From NCBI GenBank assembly GCA_039933785.1, contig JBDTNL010000018.1:1-58788 (forward strand): a DNA stretch of 58,788 nt. Direction: 5' to 3'. A model generated the notes under the pieces. It searched no databases, was not told the DNA's origin, and saw only the letters and a program-made list of their open reading frames with translations. A program made the translations under genes and the position numbers. Below, one piece after another: positions 23,865 through 32,712 of the stretch; within the stretch, counting starts at the first letter, position 1, and each line of letters begins with the position of its first letter. This DNA comes from JBDTNL01 sp039933785 (GTDB lineage Bacteria; Acidobacteriota; Thermoanaerobaculia; Multivoradales; JAGPDF01).

Positions 23865-25016
23865 CTAATAATTGTCAGGGTTGCCGGTCTGAAACACGAC
23901 CACTCGCTCCCCGTCTTTCATGGTGCCATCGGCCTGCAGACGGTCGACGGCGCGCAGAGCGGCTGCGCCCTCGGGTCCAATGCGCATACCTTCCAGCCGC
24001 GCCGCTCTCCCGGCGACCTCGTCGAGACCGGGCTCGTGGATCGCGACCGCTACGCCCCGCGTCTCGCGCAACGCGCGCAAGATGATGAAGTCCGCGATCG
24101 CGCGCGGCACCCGCAGCCCCCAAACCTCGGTGCGGGCGTCTTCCCAGGGCGTCGCCGACTCGGCGCCGCTCTGGAAGGCTCGCACCAGCGGCGCGCAACC
24201 CTCCATCTGCACGACGACAAAACGCGGACGCCGCGAGTCGATCAGCCCGAGCGACTGCAGCTCATCGAAGGCCTTCGCCATGCCCACGATTCCAGTGCCT
24301 CCGCCGGTCGGATAGACGATCCACTCCGGCAGGTTCCATTCGAATTGCTCAGCGAGCTCGAAGCCCATGGTCTTCTTGCCCTCGGCGCGATAGGGCTCCT
24401 TGAGGGTCGAGAGATCGAAGTAGCCGTCGCGGTGCTCAGCCAGGCGTTTCGCCGCGTCGACCAGGGTTCCGGGCGCGGTGAGCACCTCGGCTCCATGCTC
24501 GCGGCAGCGGTCGAGGATGCGCCGAGGCGTGTCTTCCGGCACCGCGACTCGCGCGGGAATTCCGGCTGCCGCGGCGTAGGCCGCGAGCGCCAGAGCCGCG
24601 TTGCCGGCGCTCGGGAGCTGCACGCCGGGAGCCCCGAGCTCGCGCGCTCGGTTCACCGCCAGCGACAGTCCGCGGGCCTTGAAGGAGCCGGTCGGATTGG
24701 TGCCCTCCTCCTTCATCCAGACCTGGAGCCCGCCTGGCGCCATGCGCCGTAGTTTCAGCAAGGCGGTCCCGCCCTCCCCCAAATCGATGCGTCCCCCAAA
24801 GTCGCGCACCGGCAACAACTCGCGATAGCGCCAGAGATCCCACGAGCGCCCCTGGAGAGCAGCGCGCCAGGCGGCTCCCTGGCCAGGGTCGAGGTCGTAG
24901 CGCACCAGCCACGGAGCACCGACGGGAGAGAGAAAGGCCGGCTCGTCCAGAGGTGCGCGAGCTCCGGTCTTCGAACATTCGAGGTGAGTCGCCCAACGGC
25001 TGCCGAGAGTGTTCAT
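23865..25016 (-). CDS. thrC: Threonine synthase-like PLP enzyme
   Basis: A 383-residue fold-type II PLP enzyme. The Schiff-base lysine is K113 in EGTNPTGSFKARG, and the phosphate-binding glycine loop is YPTGGGTGIVGM. The N-terminal segment HLECSKTGARAPLDEP, with a Cys-rich family start, and the length match the threonine synthase group that converts O-phosphohomoserine to threonine. A related threonine dehydratase or diaminopropionate enzyme cannot be wholly excluded. It is the first gene of the minus-strand run that ends with glutaminyl cyclase and diverges from the kinase gene at 25089. No other threonine-pathway gene is nearby. Confidence 0.87.
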   Translation of the reverse strand: MNTLGSRWATHLECSKTGARAPLDEPAFLSPVGAPWLVRYDLDPGQGAAWRAALQGRSWDLWRYRELLPVRDFGGRIDLGEGGTALLKLRRMAPGGLQVWMKEEGTNPTGSFKARGLSLAVNRARELGAPGVQLPSAGNAALALAAYAAAAGIPARVAVPEDTPRRILDRCREHGAEVLTAPGTLVDAAKRLAEHRDGYFDLSTLKEPYRAEGKKTMGFELAEQFEWNLPEWIVYPTGGGTGIVGMAKAFDELQSLGLIDSRRPRFVVVQMEGCAPLVRAFQSGAESATPWEDARTEVWGLRVPRAIADFIILRALRETRGVAVAIHEPGLDEVAGRAARLEGMRIGPEGAAALRAVDRLQADGTMKDGERVVVFQTGNPDNY

Positions 25017-25088
25017 TTATAGAATCGTATCAATCGTTTACGGCCCTTCGCTCGAATTCCGCGTGGTATCATTCGCCTTGGCACCCCC

Positions 25089-26888
25089 ATGGACAAAATC
25101 GGCAAATACGAGGTCCTCGAGAAGATCGGTGTGGGCGGATTCGGCGTCGTGTACAAGGCGTACGACCCGTTCATCAAGCGCCTGGTGGCGATCAAGACCT
25201 GCACCGCTGACGACGAGGACATCCGACAGCGCTTCTTTCAGGAGGCGGAGATCGCCGGCAACCTGCAGCACCGCAACGTGGTCACGGTCTACGACTTCGG
25301 TGTGCAGGGCGAGGTGCCGTATCTGATTCAGGAGTACCTGACCGGCGAGGACCTCGATCGCAAGATCAAGCGCCGGGAGAACATGCCCCACCGCGAGCGC
25401 CTGCTCTTCCTGGTGCAGATCGCCCGCGGCCTCGAATACGCGCACTCGAAGGGCGTCATCCATCGCGACATCAAGCCGGCCAACATCCGCATTCTCGAGG
25501 ACGGCACGGCCAAGATCATGGACTTCGGGATCGCCAAGCTGGCGCAGCGTCAGAGCGGCCTTACCCAGACCGGGATGACCTTGGGCACCGCGGCGTATCT
25601 CGCTCCGGAACAGATCCGCGGCGAACCCGTGGACCAGCGCACCGACATCTTCTCGCTCGGCGTCCTCGCCTACGAGCTGCTCACTTTCGAGCGCCCCTTC
25701 AGCGGCGAAGTGATCTCCACGGTGCTCTACCAGATTCTCAACTCGCGCCCGCGCTCGATCGCCGAGACCTGGCCGGACTCCCCGTCGGATTTCGTCGCCG
25801 TGGTCGAGCGCTGCCTGGAGAAGGATCAGTCTCGGCGCTACGCGAATTGTGCCGAGCTGCTGCGCGACCTCGATCAGGTGCTCCGCCGGATGCGCGCCAG
25901 CGCCTCGCGCTCACCCGCCGAGACGTCCGGGTTCGAGCCCACGACGACCGCCGGAATCGCCATCACACGCTCGGGGAGTCTTCCGCTGCCAGCCCAGCGA
26001 AGCGCGACGACCGCGACGACCGGCCTGTCCCTGCCGGTGGTGCCGCCTCCATCGAGCGAGACCGAGGTCGACCTCGCCTTCGATCGCTACCGCCGGACTC
26101 CGCACTCCATCAGCACTTCGGCGGCCTACCGCGAGAAGGAAGTCTCGAAGCTCTCGACCATCGCGGCCACCGCGGCGGTGGTGATCGCTCTTGGGGCGGG
26201 TCTCTGGTATTGGCAAGGGCGTCCGAGCCCCACCGCAGCCGCGAGCTCAGCGACTCCGCCTGCCGCCGGGCAGGTTCCGGGGACCAGCCCAGCGTCTTCA
26301 GCGCCGGTATCGCAGGAGCCGAGCCTGGTTCCGGCGCGCATCGAACCGCCGGCCCCGGTGAAAGCGGCGCCGGTGGTGCCGCCGCCGGTGCCTGAGAAGG
26401 CGACGATTGTGGTGGCGGCAGCCTGGGATCCGCAGATGACAGTGACGGTCGACGGCGCCACCCGTGCGCTCGAGCACGCGCAGACGTTCCAGGTGACGCC
26501 CGGCCGGCACGTGCTGAGCTTTGCGCTGACCGGAGGCGACTATTCGCAGCTTCAGGAGAAGACGATCGAGGTGCGCAGCGGCTCGACCACGAGCTACGCG
26601 AGCCCGATCGTGCGGCCCGGACGGCTGACGGTGCAGCCCGCACCGAGCTCACCGCTGGGCACCGTGATGGTCGACGGCGACAACCTCGGGCCGGGCGTAA
26701 TCAACAACAAGGCCATCAGCCCGGGGACGCACCGCATCGAAATCCGCTATCCGCGCCAGGAAGTGGATGGTTCCAAGGTCATCACGCAGATGATCAGCGT
26801 CGAGTCGGGCGTGAGAACCACGGTTACCTTCAATCTCCTGAAGGACACCCCGCCGAGCGTCTTCACCACCGCGCTCTCACCCCCTTGA
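25089..26888 (+). CDS. PknB-type Ser/Thr protein kinase with C-terminal PEGA-like region
   Basis: A 599-residue membrane-bound eukaryotic-type kinase. The kinase domain (7-265) is complete: IGVGGFGVVYKA, ATP-binding K36, HRDIKPAN with D127, DFG with D145 and the APEQ motif. A Pro/Ser/Thr-rich linker (266-350) is followed by one membrane helix (about 355-375), a Pro/Ala spacer, and an outer region (about 435-595) with PEGA-like beta repeats (IVVAAAWDPQMTVTVDGATR; GTVMVDGDNLGPG). It probably phosphorylates targets read by FHA proteins; one intact FHA protein is encoded at 51134-51940. No Shine-Dalgarno is visible before the ATG. It is followed by a TPR-PDZ gene 26 bases on. Confidence 0.93.
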   Translation: MDKIGKYEVLEKIGVGGFGVVYKAYDPFIKRLVAIKTCTADDEDIRQRFFQEAEIAGNLQHRNVVTVYDFGVQGEVPYLIQEYLTGEDLDRKIKRRENMPHRERLLFLVQIARGLEYAHSKGVIHRDIKPANIRILEDGTAKIMDFGIAKLAQRQSGLTQTGMTLGTAAYLAPEQIRGEPVDQRTDIFSLGVLAYELLTFERPFSGEVISTVLYQILNSRPRSIAETWPDSPSDFVAVVERCLEKDQSRRYANCAELLRDLDQVLRRMRASASRSPAETSGFEPTTTAGIAITRSGSLPLPAQRSATTATTGLSLPVVPPPSSETEVDLAFDRYRRTPHSISTSAAYREKEVSKLSTIAATAAVVIALGAGLWYWQGRPSPTAAASSATPPAAGQVPGTSPASSAPVSQEPSLVPARIEPPAPVKAAPVVPPPVPEKATIVVAAAWDPQMTVTVDGATRALEHAQTFQVTPGRHVLSFALTGGDYSQLQEKTIEVRSGSTTSYASPIVRPGRLTVQPAPSSPLGTVMVDGDNLGPGVINNKAISPGTHRIEIRYPRQEVDGSKVITQMISVESGVRTTVTFNLLKDTPPSVFTTALSPP

Positions 26889-26914
26889 GCGTTTGCTAGG
26901 ATCGCCGGGACCTC

Positions 26915-28612
26915 ATGCGCTCCTGGCTTCCTCTCGTCCTCTCCCTCGGCCTCGCTGCTTCCGCTTCCGCCCAGATCGGTGTCGAGGTCACGCCGCTGCC
27001 CTCGACGACGGTGCCGGCCGCGCCACGGACCGCCGCGCAGGCCGAGCAGGAAGCCGACGACAAATACGCCCAGGGTGACTTGAACGCCGCGGTGCGATTG
27101 TACGAGGAAGCGGCGAGCCTGCTGCCGACCGGCGACGGCACGGTACGACTACTCGTCGTGGCGGCCTCTCTCGAGCAGCGCCTTGGCGACAACGAGCGCG
27201 CGATCGCGGCCATGACTCGCGCCTTGGTGCTCAAGCCTGACTACGTCCTCTCGCAGGAAAACTTCGCCCCCGCATTTCAGGACGTCTACTACGAGGCACA
27301 CAAGCGAGCCCTGGAGCAACGCGCCAACACGGCGCAGGAGCGAGTGAAGGCCGCCGACCAGGCGTTGAAGGAGCGCGATCTGCCGACCGCGCGCGCGGCC
27401 TATCGCGAAGCGCTGAGAATCGACGGCGGACTGGTGCCGGCAATTTTCGGGCTGGCTGAGGTCGATCGCGAGCAGGGCGACGTCGACGCGGCTCTGGCGG
27501 GCTACCAGAAAGTACTCGCGCTGCGCCGCTCCAGTCCCAATGCCGTTTCAGCTGGAATCCAGGGAGCAGCGCTCAACAACCTCGGCATTCTCTACTACGG
27601 CAAGGGCTTCTATGAGGACGCGGAGTCGGCACTGAACGAGGCGTTGGCCCTGGATCCGGCAAGCCCTGAGTCCTGGAGCAACCTTGGCCTCGCGCGGCGC
27701 AAGCTAGGCAAGAAGAGCGAGGCCACGGAGGCCCTGCGCAAGGCCTACACGCTCGATCCACAAGGCGAGTCGACGGTGAGCAATCTCGCGCTGGCCTACA
27801 TCGACAGCGCCAAATGGGTCGAGGCGGTGGCCTTGCTCCTCGATGCCGCCAAACGCAGCCCCGAGAATCCGCAACTGTGGCTCAACCTCGGGATCGCCCA
27901 GCAGGGCATGGAAAATCTCGAGGGCTCGATCGCCTCGCTGCAGAAGGCCATCCAGCTCGATCCGGGCAATCGGTATGGAGTTGCGGCGAGCGCCGCCGGC
28001 TACTCCGCCATCGCCTACACCAAGCAGGGCAAGCTCGACCTGGCGGCCCAGCAGGCTCAGCTGCAGGTCGGCTGGACGCCCGAGGACGTGGGCGGTTGGA
28101 TCAACCTCGGGCAGGCTCAACTCTCGGCCGGCAAGACCGCCGAAGCCCGTCAGAGTCTCGAGCGCGCACTGGCGCTCGACCCGACGCGGCCTGAGGTTTC
28201 GAACAATCTGGGGAGCGCGTACTACCGCTTGGGCGACTACGCGCGTGCCGCCGAGGCCTTCCAGCGGGCGTTGACCATGCGCGGTGACTACCTCGCCGCA
28301 TCCGACAATCTGTCGATGACGAAGCGGCGCCTGGCCGAGGTCGATCTGCTCGAACGGCGCCTCGGGCTGCAGATCGATACAGTGGGGAGCGGGCCCCGCG
28401 GGATCCTGGTGCGGTCCGTGGCGCCGAACAGCCCGGCGGCAAAGGAAGAGCTTCAACCCGGTGACGTCATCGTGCGCATCGAGGGCAACCCGGCGAGCAC
28501 GGCGGCCGAACTGGCGGCCTATCTGGCGATCCAACCACCCCTGCGGTCGTTGAACTGTGAGGTTTCGCGCGCCGGCAAGGTGCTCAAGGCGCGTTTCAAG
28601 CTCAACGGTTGA
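26915..28612 (+). CDS. Exported TPR protein with C-terminal PDZ domain
   Basis: A 565-residue protein with a signal peptide (1-20, ending LAASASAQ). About ten TPR units fill residues 35-470, for example LNNLGILYYGKGFYEDAESALNEALALDP-type repeats. A PDZ domain follows (about 475-560: GPRGILVRSVAPNSPAAKEELQPGDVI). Such proteins act as periplasmic scaffolds that bind partner C-termini. It lies directly behind the PknB-like kinase on the same strand, so both are probably transcribed together and the TPR protein may face the kinase's outer domain. The 3' end converges on the glycosyltransferase gene, 19 bases away. Confidence 0.85.
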   Translation: MRSWLPLVLSLGLAASASAQIGVEVTPLPSTTVPAAPRTAAQAEQEADDKYAQGDLNAAVRLYEEAASLLPTGDGTVRLLVVAASLEQRLGDNERAIAAMTRALVLKPDYVLSQENFAPAFQDVYYEAHKRALEQRANTAQERVKAADQALKERDLPTARAAYREALRIDGGLVPAIFGLAEVDREQGDVDAALAGYQKVLALRRSSPNAVSAGIQGAALNNLGILYYGKGFYEDAESALNEALALDPASPESWSNLGLARRKLGKKSEATEALRKAYTLDPQGESTVSNLALAYIDSAKWVEAVALLLDAAKRSPENPQLWLNLGIAQQGMENLEGSIASLQKAIQLDPGNRYGVAASAAGYSAIAYTKQGKLDLAAQQAQLQVGWTPEDVGGWINLGQAQLSAGKTAEARQSLERALALDPTRPEVSNNLGSAYYRLGDYARAAEAFQRALTMRGDYLAASDNLSMTKRRLAEVDLLERRLGLQIDTVGSGPRGILVRSVAPNSPAAKEELQPGDVIVRIEGNPASTAAELAAYLAIQPPLRSLNCEVSRAGKVLKARFKLNG

Positions 28613-28631
28613 TTTCGTCGGGCTCGGCTCG

Positions 28632-29672
28632 TCAACCTACCCGTTCTCTTACCGAATAGCTGTCGCGACGGTCGAAGTTCTTGACCGTGATCATCTCGCC
28701 GATCAACCCCGTGGTGAGCACCTGGATGCCGAGCACCATGAGCAGCACCCCGAGCTGCAGCAGCGGTCGCCGTGCGATCGTGTCGCCCTGGAGCCAGATG
28801 ATCAACAGATAGAGGTTGATCGACAGGCCGCCGCCGAGGAACAACAGGCCGAAAGCCCCGAACAGATGCAACGGCCGCCGCGTGTACCGAGTGATGAACA
28901 ATACGGTGATCAGGTCGAGCAAGCCTTTGTACAGACGGTCCCATCCGTACTTGCTGGAGCCGTGACGGCGCGGATGATGGGTGACCTCGATTTCGCCGAC
29001 GCTGAAGCCGCGCCGGCTGGCGAGCACCGGGATGTAGCGATGGAGCTCACCGTAGAGCGCGATCTGTTCCAGGACCTCGCGGCGGTAGGCCTTGTAGCCG
29101 CAGTTGAAATCGTGCAGGTCGACGCTCGAGATCCAACGCGTCACCCAGTTGAAGAGCCGCGACGGATAGCGCTTCGAGACCGGATCCTGGCGATTCCGTT
29201 TCCACCCGGAGACCAGATCCAAGTCCTCGCCCTCGAGCTTCTCGAGGAAACGGGCGATCTCCCGCGGATCGTCCTGCAAGTCGCCGTCGATGGTGACCAG
29301 AATCCGTCCCCGCGAGGCGTCGAAGCCGGCGCAGATCGCCGCCGCCTTGCCGAAATTCCGCCGTAAGCGCACCAGGCGGACCCGGTGATCCTTGAGGTTC
29401 GCCGCGCGCACTGCCTTGGCAGTGCCGTCGTTCGAGCCGTCGTCGATGAAGATGATCTCGAACGAACGCCGCAGGCGATCGAGCTCGGAGGCCAGCGAAG
29501 TCGCCAGCTCCTCGACCGTATCCGCTTCGTTGAGCACCGGCACGAGGACGCTGACGTCGAGCAGTGGTTCGACCTCGGTTCCGGTCTCCAGCGAGGAGGC
29601 GCCCGAGCTGGCGGGCGCTTCGTCGCCCCGGTGAGCCGGCGGCGTGAGCTGAGTGGACGGCATCGGGGGCAT
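28632..29672 (-). CDS. Family 2 glycosyltransferase, DPM1/ArnC-like
   Basis: A 346-residue membrane glycosyltransferase. The GT-A domain (40-260) has VLVPVLNEAD, FIDDGSNDGT (D77, D78) and VTIDGDLQDD (D129, D131), the nucleotide-sugar and metal-binding sites. RRHGSSKYG is the usual active-site loop of polyprenyl-phosphate glycosyltransferases, and two C-terminal membrane helices follow (about 268-330). The likely reaction is sugar transfer from a nucleotide sugar to undecaprenyl phosphate at the inner leaflet; the sugar cannot be told. The ATG follows the SARP-type gene's stop by one base. It is the last gene of the long minus-strand run from rpsA. Confidence 0.9.
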   Translation of the reverse strand: MPPMPSTQLTPPAHRGDEAPASSGASSLETGTEVEPLLDVSVLVPVLNEADTVEELATSLASELDRLRRSFEIIFIDDGSNDGTAKAVRAANLKDHRVRLVRLRRNFGKAAAICAGFDASRGRILVTIDGDLQDDPREIARFLEKLEGEDLDLVSGWKRNRQDPVSKRYPSRLFNWVTRWISSVDLHDFNCGYKAYRREVLEQIALYGELHRYIPVLASRRGFSVGEIEVTHHPRRHGSSKYGWDRLYKGLLDLITVLFITRYTRRPLHLFGAFGLLFLGGGLSINLYLLIIWLQGDTIARRPLLQLGVLLMVLGIQVLTTGLIGEMITVKNFDRRDSYSVRERVG

Positions 29673-29673
29673 T

Positions 29674-30540
29674 CTACCCTTCGACCGTCTGCGCCATCAG
29701 GCGGTGATACTCGAGCGTCGTGCTCAAGCTGGGCTCGACGCCGAGCTCTTCAGCGAGCATGCGGCTGAAACGATCGAAGTGCCGGCGAACCAGGTCGCGC
29801 CTGCCCTGCTTGGCGTAGACGCGAAGCAGCGCCATGTGGAGCTCCTCCTGCAAGCCGTCCTCGGCGAGGCTCAGCCGATAGAGGTCGAGGGCGCCCTCGG
29901 CGTCCCCGCGACCTTCGCGCAGCGCGCCGAGCGCCCCCAGAATCACGACCCGCCTCTGCCGGAAGCTCTCCCGCTGCTCCTCGATCCACAAATCTCGATC
30001 GCCGGCGAGGAACGGCCCGCGATAGAGCGCCAATGCCCGGGTCCACAGCGCGTCGGCAGCGGGCTCATCGCCCCGCTCCTGGGCGACGCGGCCGGCGAGG
30101 GCCAGTCGATCGAACTCGAGCGCGTCGATGGTCCAGCTCAGCCCGGGGTGAAGGCCGTAGCCTCCTGGCAAGGAGAGCAGAGCGTGAAGCCCTGGACGCG
30201 GCTCGCCGAGCGCGCTGCGCAACGCGTGCAGGGTTGGATGCAGGCTCCGGCGGACCCGCAAGCTGTCACTCTCGGGCCACAGGGCTTGGACGATTTCATC
30301 GCGCGTCGCTCGCCGCTCCGGGGCGAGCGCCAGAAAGGCCAACAGCCGACGGGCGCGCCGCAGGCGCCATGCGATCTCCTCGTCGGGCGGACTCGAGCTG
30401 CTACGGTAGACGCGGGCCGGTCCGAGGAGATCGATCCGGAAGTCCGGCTCCGGCTCGGTGGGATCTTCGAAGCGAGCCAGACGAGAACGCAGGCGCGCGT
30501 TCTCCTCCTCCAGGGCCTGCAGGCGCGCGGAGGGCGCCAC
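29674..30540 (-). CDS. SARP/AfsR-type transcriptional regulator
   Basis: A 288-residue regulator. A short coiled coil (LQALEEENARLRSRL) opens the protein. Next is an OmpR-like winged helix (about 35-130), with RRLLAFLALAPERRATRDEIVQALWP and the Arg-rich RRSLHPTLHALRSALG recognition segment typical of SARPs. A bacterial transcriptional activator (BTAD) all-helical domain (about 135-285) follows, ending LAEELGVEPSLSTTLEYHRLM. No ATPase or sensor domain is attached, so it is the short, SARP-like form. It starts at GTG, nine bases from the UDG stop. Its target is unknown. Confidence 0.85.
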   Translation of the reverse strand: MAPSARLQALEEENARLRSRLARFEDPTEPEPDFRIDLLGPARVYRSSSSPPDEEIAWRLRRARRLLAFLALAPERRATRDEIVQALWPESDSLRVRRSLHPTLHALRSALGEPRPGLHALLSLPGGYGLHPGLSWTIDALEFDRLALAGRVAQERGDEPAADALWTRALALYRGPFLAGDRDLWIEEQRESFRQRRVVILGALGALREGRGDAEGALDLYRLSLAEDGLQEELHMALLRVYAKQGRRDLVRRHFDRFSRMLAEELGVEPSLSTTLEYHRLMAQTVEG

Positions 30541-30548
30541 GGTCTAGC

Positions 30549-31265
30549 TCACTCCGCTCGCGTGCGCAGGCGGTCGCGAACCTGCTGCAGATCGTCCCAG
30601 GTCGGCCGCTTGAATGCGGGATTCCGCAACAGGGCGGCGGGATGGTAGGTGACCATCATGGGGATGCCGTTCTTCTCGTGCCACTGGCCGCGCAGGCGGC
30701 CGATCGGCGTGTCGACGCCGAGCAGAGTCTGCGCCGCGACGCGGCCGAGCGCGCAGAGCACGCGCGGCTGGATGGTTTGGATCTGGCGCTCGAGGAAGCT
30801 CCGGCACGCCGCGACTTCGTCCGGCTCGGGATCGCGATTCCCCGGCGGCCGGCACTTCACGATGTTGGCGATGTAGACCTCGTCGCGGCGCATCTCCATG
30901 GCCTGGATCATCCGGGTAAGCAATTCACCGGCGCGGCCCACGAACGGCAGCCCCTGCCGATCTTCCTCGGCGCCCGGGCCCTCGCCGATGAAGATCAGGT
31001 CGGCCGCGGGATTCCCCGAGCCGAAGACGACCGAGTGGCGGCCGGCGGCGAGCTTGCAAGCGGTGCAACGCGACGCCTCTTCGCCGATCGTCGCGAGCAC
31101 CGCGGCCCGAGCACCAGGAGCCGCGCCTGCCTCTGCGGCTGAACGCGGCTCGGTCGCGGGCTCGACGACCTTCGAAGCAGCGGCCCGCGGCCGCAAATAG
31201 GCGTCGCCGTACCCGATGTCCGACAGGTAGTCGAGCAGGTCAGCGAGCGGCGGGTTGGGCGTCAC
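30549..31265 (-). CDS. Uracil-DNA glycosylase, family 4 (iron-sulfur)
   Basis: A 238-residue enzyme that removes uracil from DNA. The family-4 active-site motif is GEGPGAEED (94-102), and the four probable 4Fe-4S ligands are C67, C70, C138 and C154. The second catalytic region, HPAALLRNP, is near the C-terminus. The first 60 residues are a non-conserved Ala/Pro-rich extension common in this family, where some members are annotated as phage SPO1 polymerase-related. GTG 31265 lies inside the end of coaBC (26-base overlap). Confidence 0.93.
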   Translation of the reverse strand: MTPNPPLADLLDYLSDIGYGDAYLRPRAAASKVVEPATEPRSAAEAGAAPGARAAVLATIGEEASRCTACKLAAGRHSVVFGSGNPAADLIFIGEGPGAEEDRQGLPFVGRAGELLTRMIQAMEMRRDEVYIANIVKCRPPGNRDPEPDEVAACRSFLERQIQTIQPRVLCALGRVAAQTLLGVDTPIGRLRGQWHEKNGIPMMVTYHPAALLRNPAFKRPTWDDLQQVRDRLRTRAE

Positions 31266-32475
31266 GTTGAGAGAGCGCGACCGCGAAAAGGTGAATCAGC
31301 TCCGCGGCGATCCGGTCTTTGGCTCGACGGCTGAGATGGATCGGCGCTTCGCCGCGGCGGTATACGGTGACTTCGTTGGCGTCACTGCCGAAGCCAATGT
31401 CGGCGCGCGAGACGTCGTTCGCGACCAGGAAGTCGGCGCGCTTGCGCTCGAGCTTGGCTGCGGCGTTCTCTTCGAGATTGTCGGTCTCGGCGGCGAAGCC
31501 CACGCGCAGAGCCGCGGGAGCTTTCTCCGCCAATCCCGCCAGGATGTCCGGATTGGCGGTGAGCTCGAGATGAGGGACGCCGAGGTCGCGCTTGATCTTG
31601 GTTCGGCCCACCTGCGTCGGGCGAAAGTCCGCGACCGCCGCGGCCATCACGATGAGGTCGGCGCTCGGCGCATGAGTGTGCACGACGGACTCCATCTCGA
31701 GGGCGGTCTCGACGTCGATGCGCTCGACTCCCGCGGGACTGGGTAGCGCCACCGGTCCAGCGACCAGAATCACCCGAGCGCCGAGGCGTGCGGCTTCCGC
31801 TGCCAAGGCGAATCCCATCTTGCCGCTCGAACGATTGCCGAGATAGCGCACCGGGTCGAGCGGCTCGTGGGTCGGTCCAGCGGTGATCAAGACCGTACGC
31901 CCTGACAGGTCCGCGCCGTCTTTGCTCGAGTTCGCAGTACTGCGCGCGAACTCGTCTTCGAGCACCGCCACGATCTGCTCCGGCTCCGCCATCCGTCCGA
32001 GGCCGCTCTCGCCGGAGGCAAGACGTCCCTCGAGCGGTCCGACGAACACCGCGCCGCGGCGTCGCAACGAGTCGACGTTGGACTCGACCGCGGCCTTGGC
32101 CCACATGGCACTGTGCATGGCCGGCGCGATCACCAGCGGACCGTCGAAAGCCAACGCGGTCGTGGTCAAGAAGTCATCCGCCAGCCCCAGCGCCAACCTC
32201 CCGAGCACATTGGCGGTCGCCGGCGCGATGCACAGAAGCTCCGCCCACTGCGCGACCTCGATGTGCAACTCCACGCCGCCATTGCCGGGATGGAGATACT
32301 CCTCGCGGTACACGGTGTGCCCGCTCAAGACTTCGAGGCTGAGAGGAGTGACGAACGATTCAGCGCTGCGCGTCAGGATGCAGCGCACCTCGTGCCCGCG
32401 CTCGCGGAGCCGGCGCACCAGGTGAGCCGCCTTGAACGCGGCGATACCGCCCGTGGCGCCGACGAGAACGCGCAA
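31240..32475 (-). CDS. coaBC: Bifunctional CoaBC (phosphopantothenoylcysteine synthetase/decarboxylase)
   Basis: A 411-residue two-domain enzyme of coenzyme A synthesis. The N-terminal flavoprotein decarboxylase has GATGGIAAFKA and H71 in VELHIEVAQWAEL. Its substrate-clamp motif is PAMH (118-121), where E. coli has PAMN, and the usual active-site Cys segment is replaced by LASGESGLGRM; the PAMH form is also known from Actinobacteria. The C-terminal synthetase has ITAGPTHEPLDPVRYLGNRSSGKMG and NDVSRADIGFGSDAN. The start is TTG 32475, placed by GAGG upstream and the family N-terminus. It lies after rpoZ and gmk, a common bacterial order. Confidence 0.94.
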   Translation of the reverse strand: MRVLVGATGGIAAFKAAHLVRRLRERGHEVRCILTRSAESFVTPLSLEVLSGHTVYREEYLHPGNGGVELHIEVAQWAELLCIAPATANVLGRLALGLADDFLTTTALAFDGPLVIAPAMHSAMWAKAAVESNVDSLRRRGAVFVGPLEGRLASGESGLGRMAEPEQIVAVLEDEFARSTANSSKDGADLSGRTVLITAGPTHEPLDPVRYLGNRSSGKMGFALAAEAARLGARVILVAGPVALPSPAGVERIDVETALEMESVVHTHAPSADLIVMAAAVADFRPTQVGRTKIKRDLGVPHLELTANPDILAGLAEKAPAALRVGFAAETDNLEENAAAKLERKRADFLVANDVSRADIGFGSDANEVTVYRRGEAPIHLSRRAKDRIAAELIHLFAVALSQRDAQPAAR

Positions 32476-32481
32476 AGGGCC

Positions 32482-32688
32482 TCAGGATTCCAAGGGCTCG
32501 GCGTCGGGAGCGGGTCCGTAGCCCCAGGCGACGCGGTCTTCGAGGACCTCGGTCATGGCAACGCGGGTGGGCTTGCGGCTCGCGATATCGACCCGCGGAC
32601 GGGCGCCGCGCACCATCTGCTCGGCGCGCCGGGAGGCCAGGAGTACGAACCGGAACTTGCTGTCGATCTTCTCGGGAATCTCGGTCAT
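32482..32688 (-). CDS. rpoZ: RNA polymerase omega subunit
   Basis: A 68-residue protein. The conserved omega core is present: SKFRFVLLASRRAEQMVRGARP, then KPTRVAMTEVLEDRVAW. Omega binds the beta-prime subunit and helps polymerase assembly. The gmk-rpoZ-coaBC order on one strand strongly supports the call. ATG 32688 is 24 bases after the gmk stop. Confidence 0.93.
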   Translation of the reverse strand: MTEIPEKIDSKFRFVLLASRRAEQMVRGARPRVDIASRKPTRVAMTEVLEDRVAWGYGPAPDAEPLES

Positions 32689-32712
32689 TCGGAATGCCTT
32701 CCCTCTACGCTT

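Noticed and set aside
25014..25072. TATAAA and TATCAT as promoters for thrC (minus) and the PknB-like kinase (plus)
   Set aside because: TATAAA overlaps the thrC start codon, so transcription would begin inside the gene; TATCAT has no matching -35. The true promoters of this divergent region are unclear.
28613..28650. GGTTGA/TCAACC inverted repeat between convergent TPR-PDZ and glycosyltransferase genes
   Set aside because: Only six pairs with a 19-base loop and no T-run.
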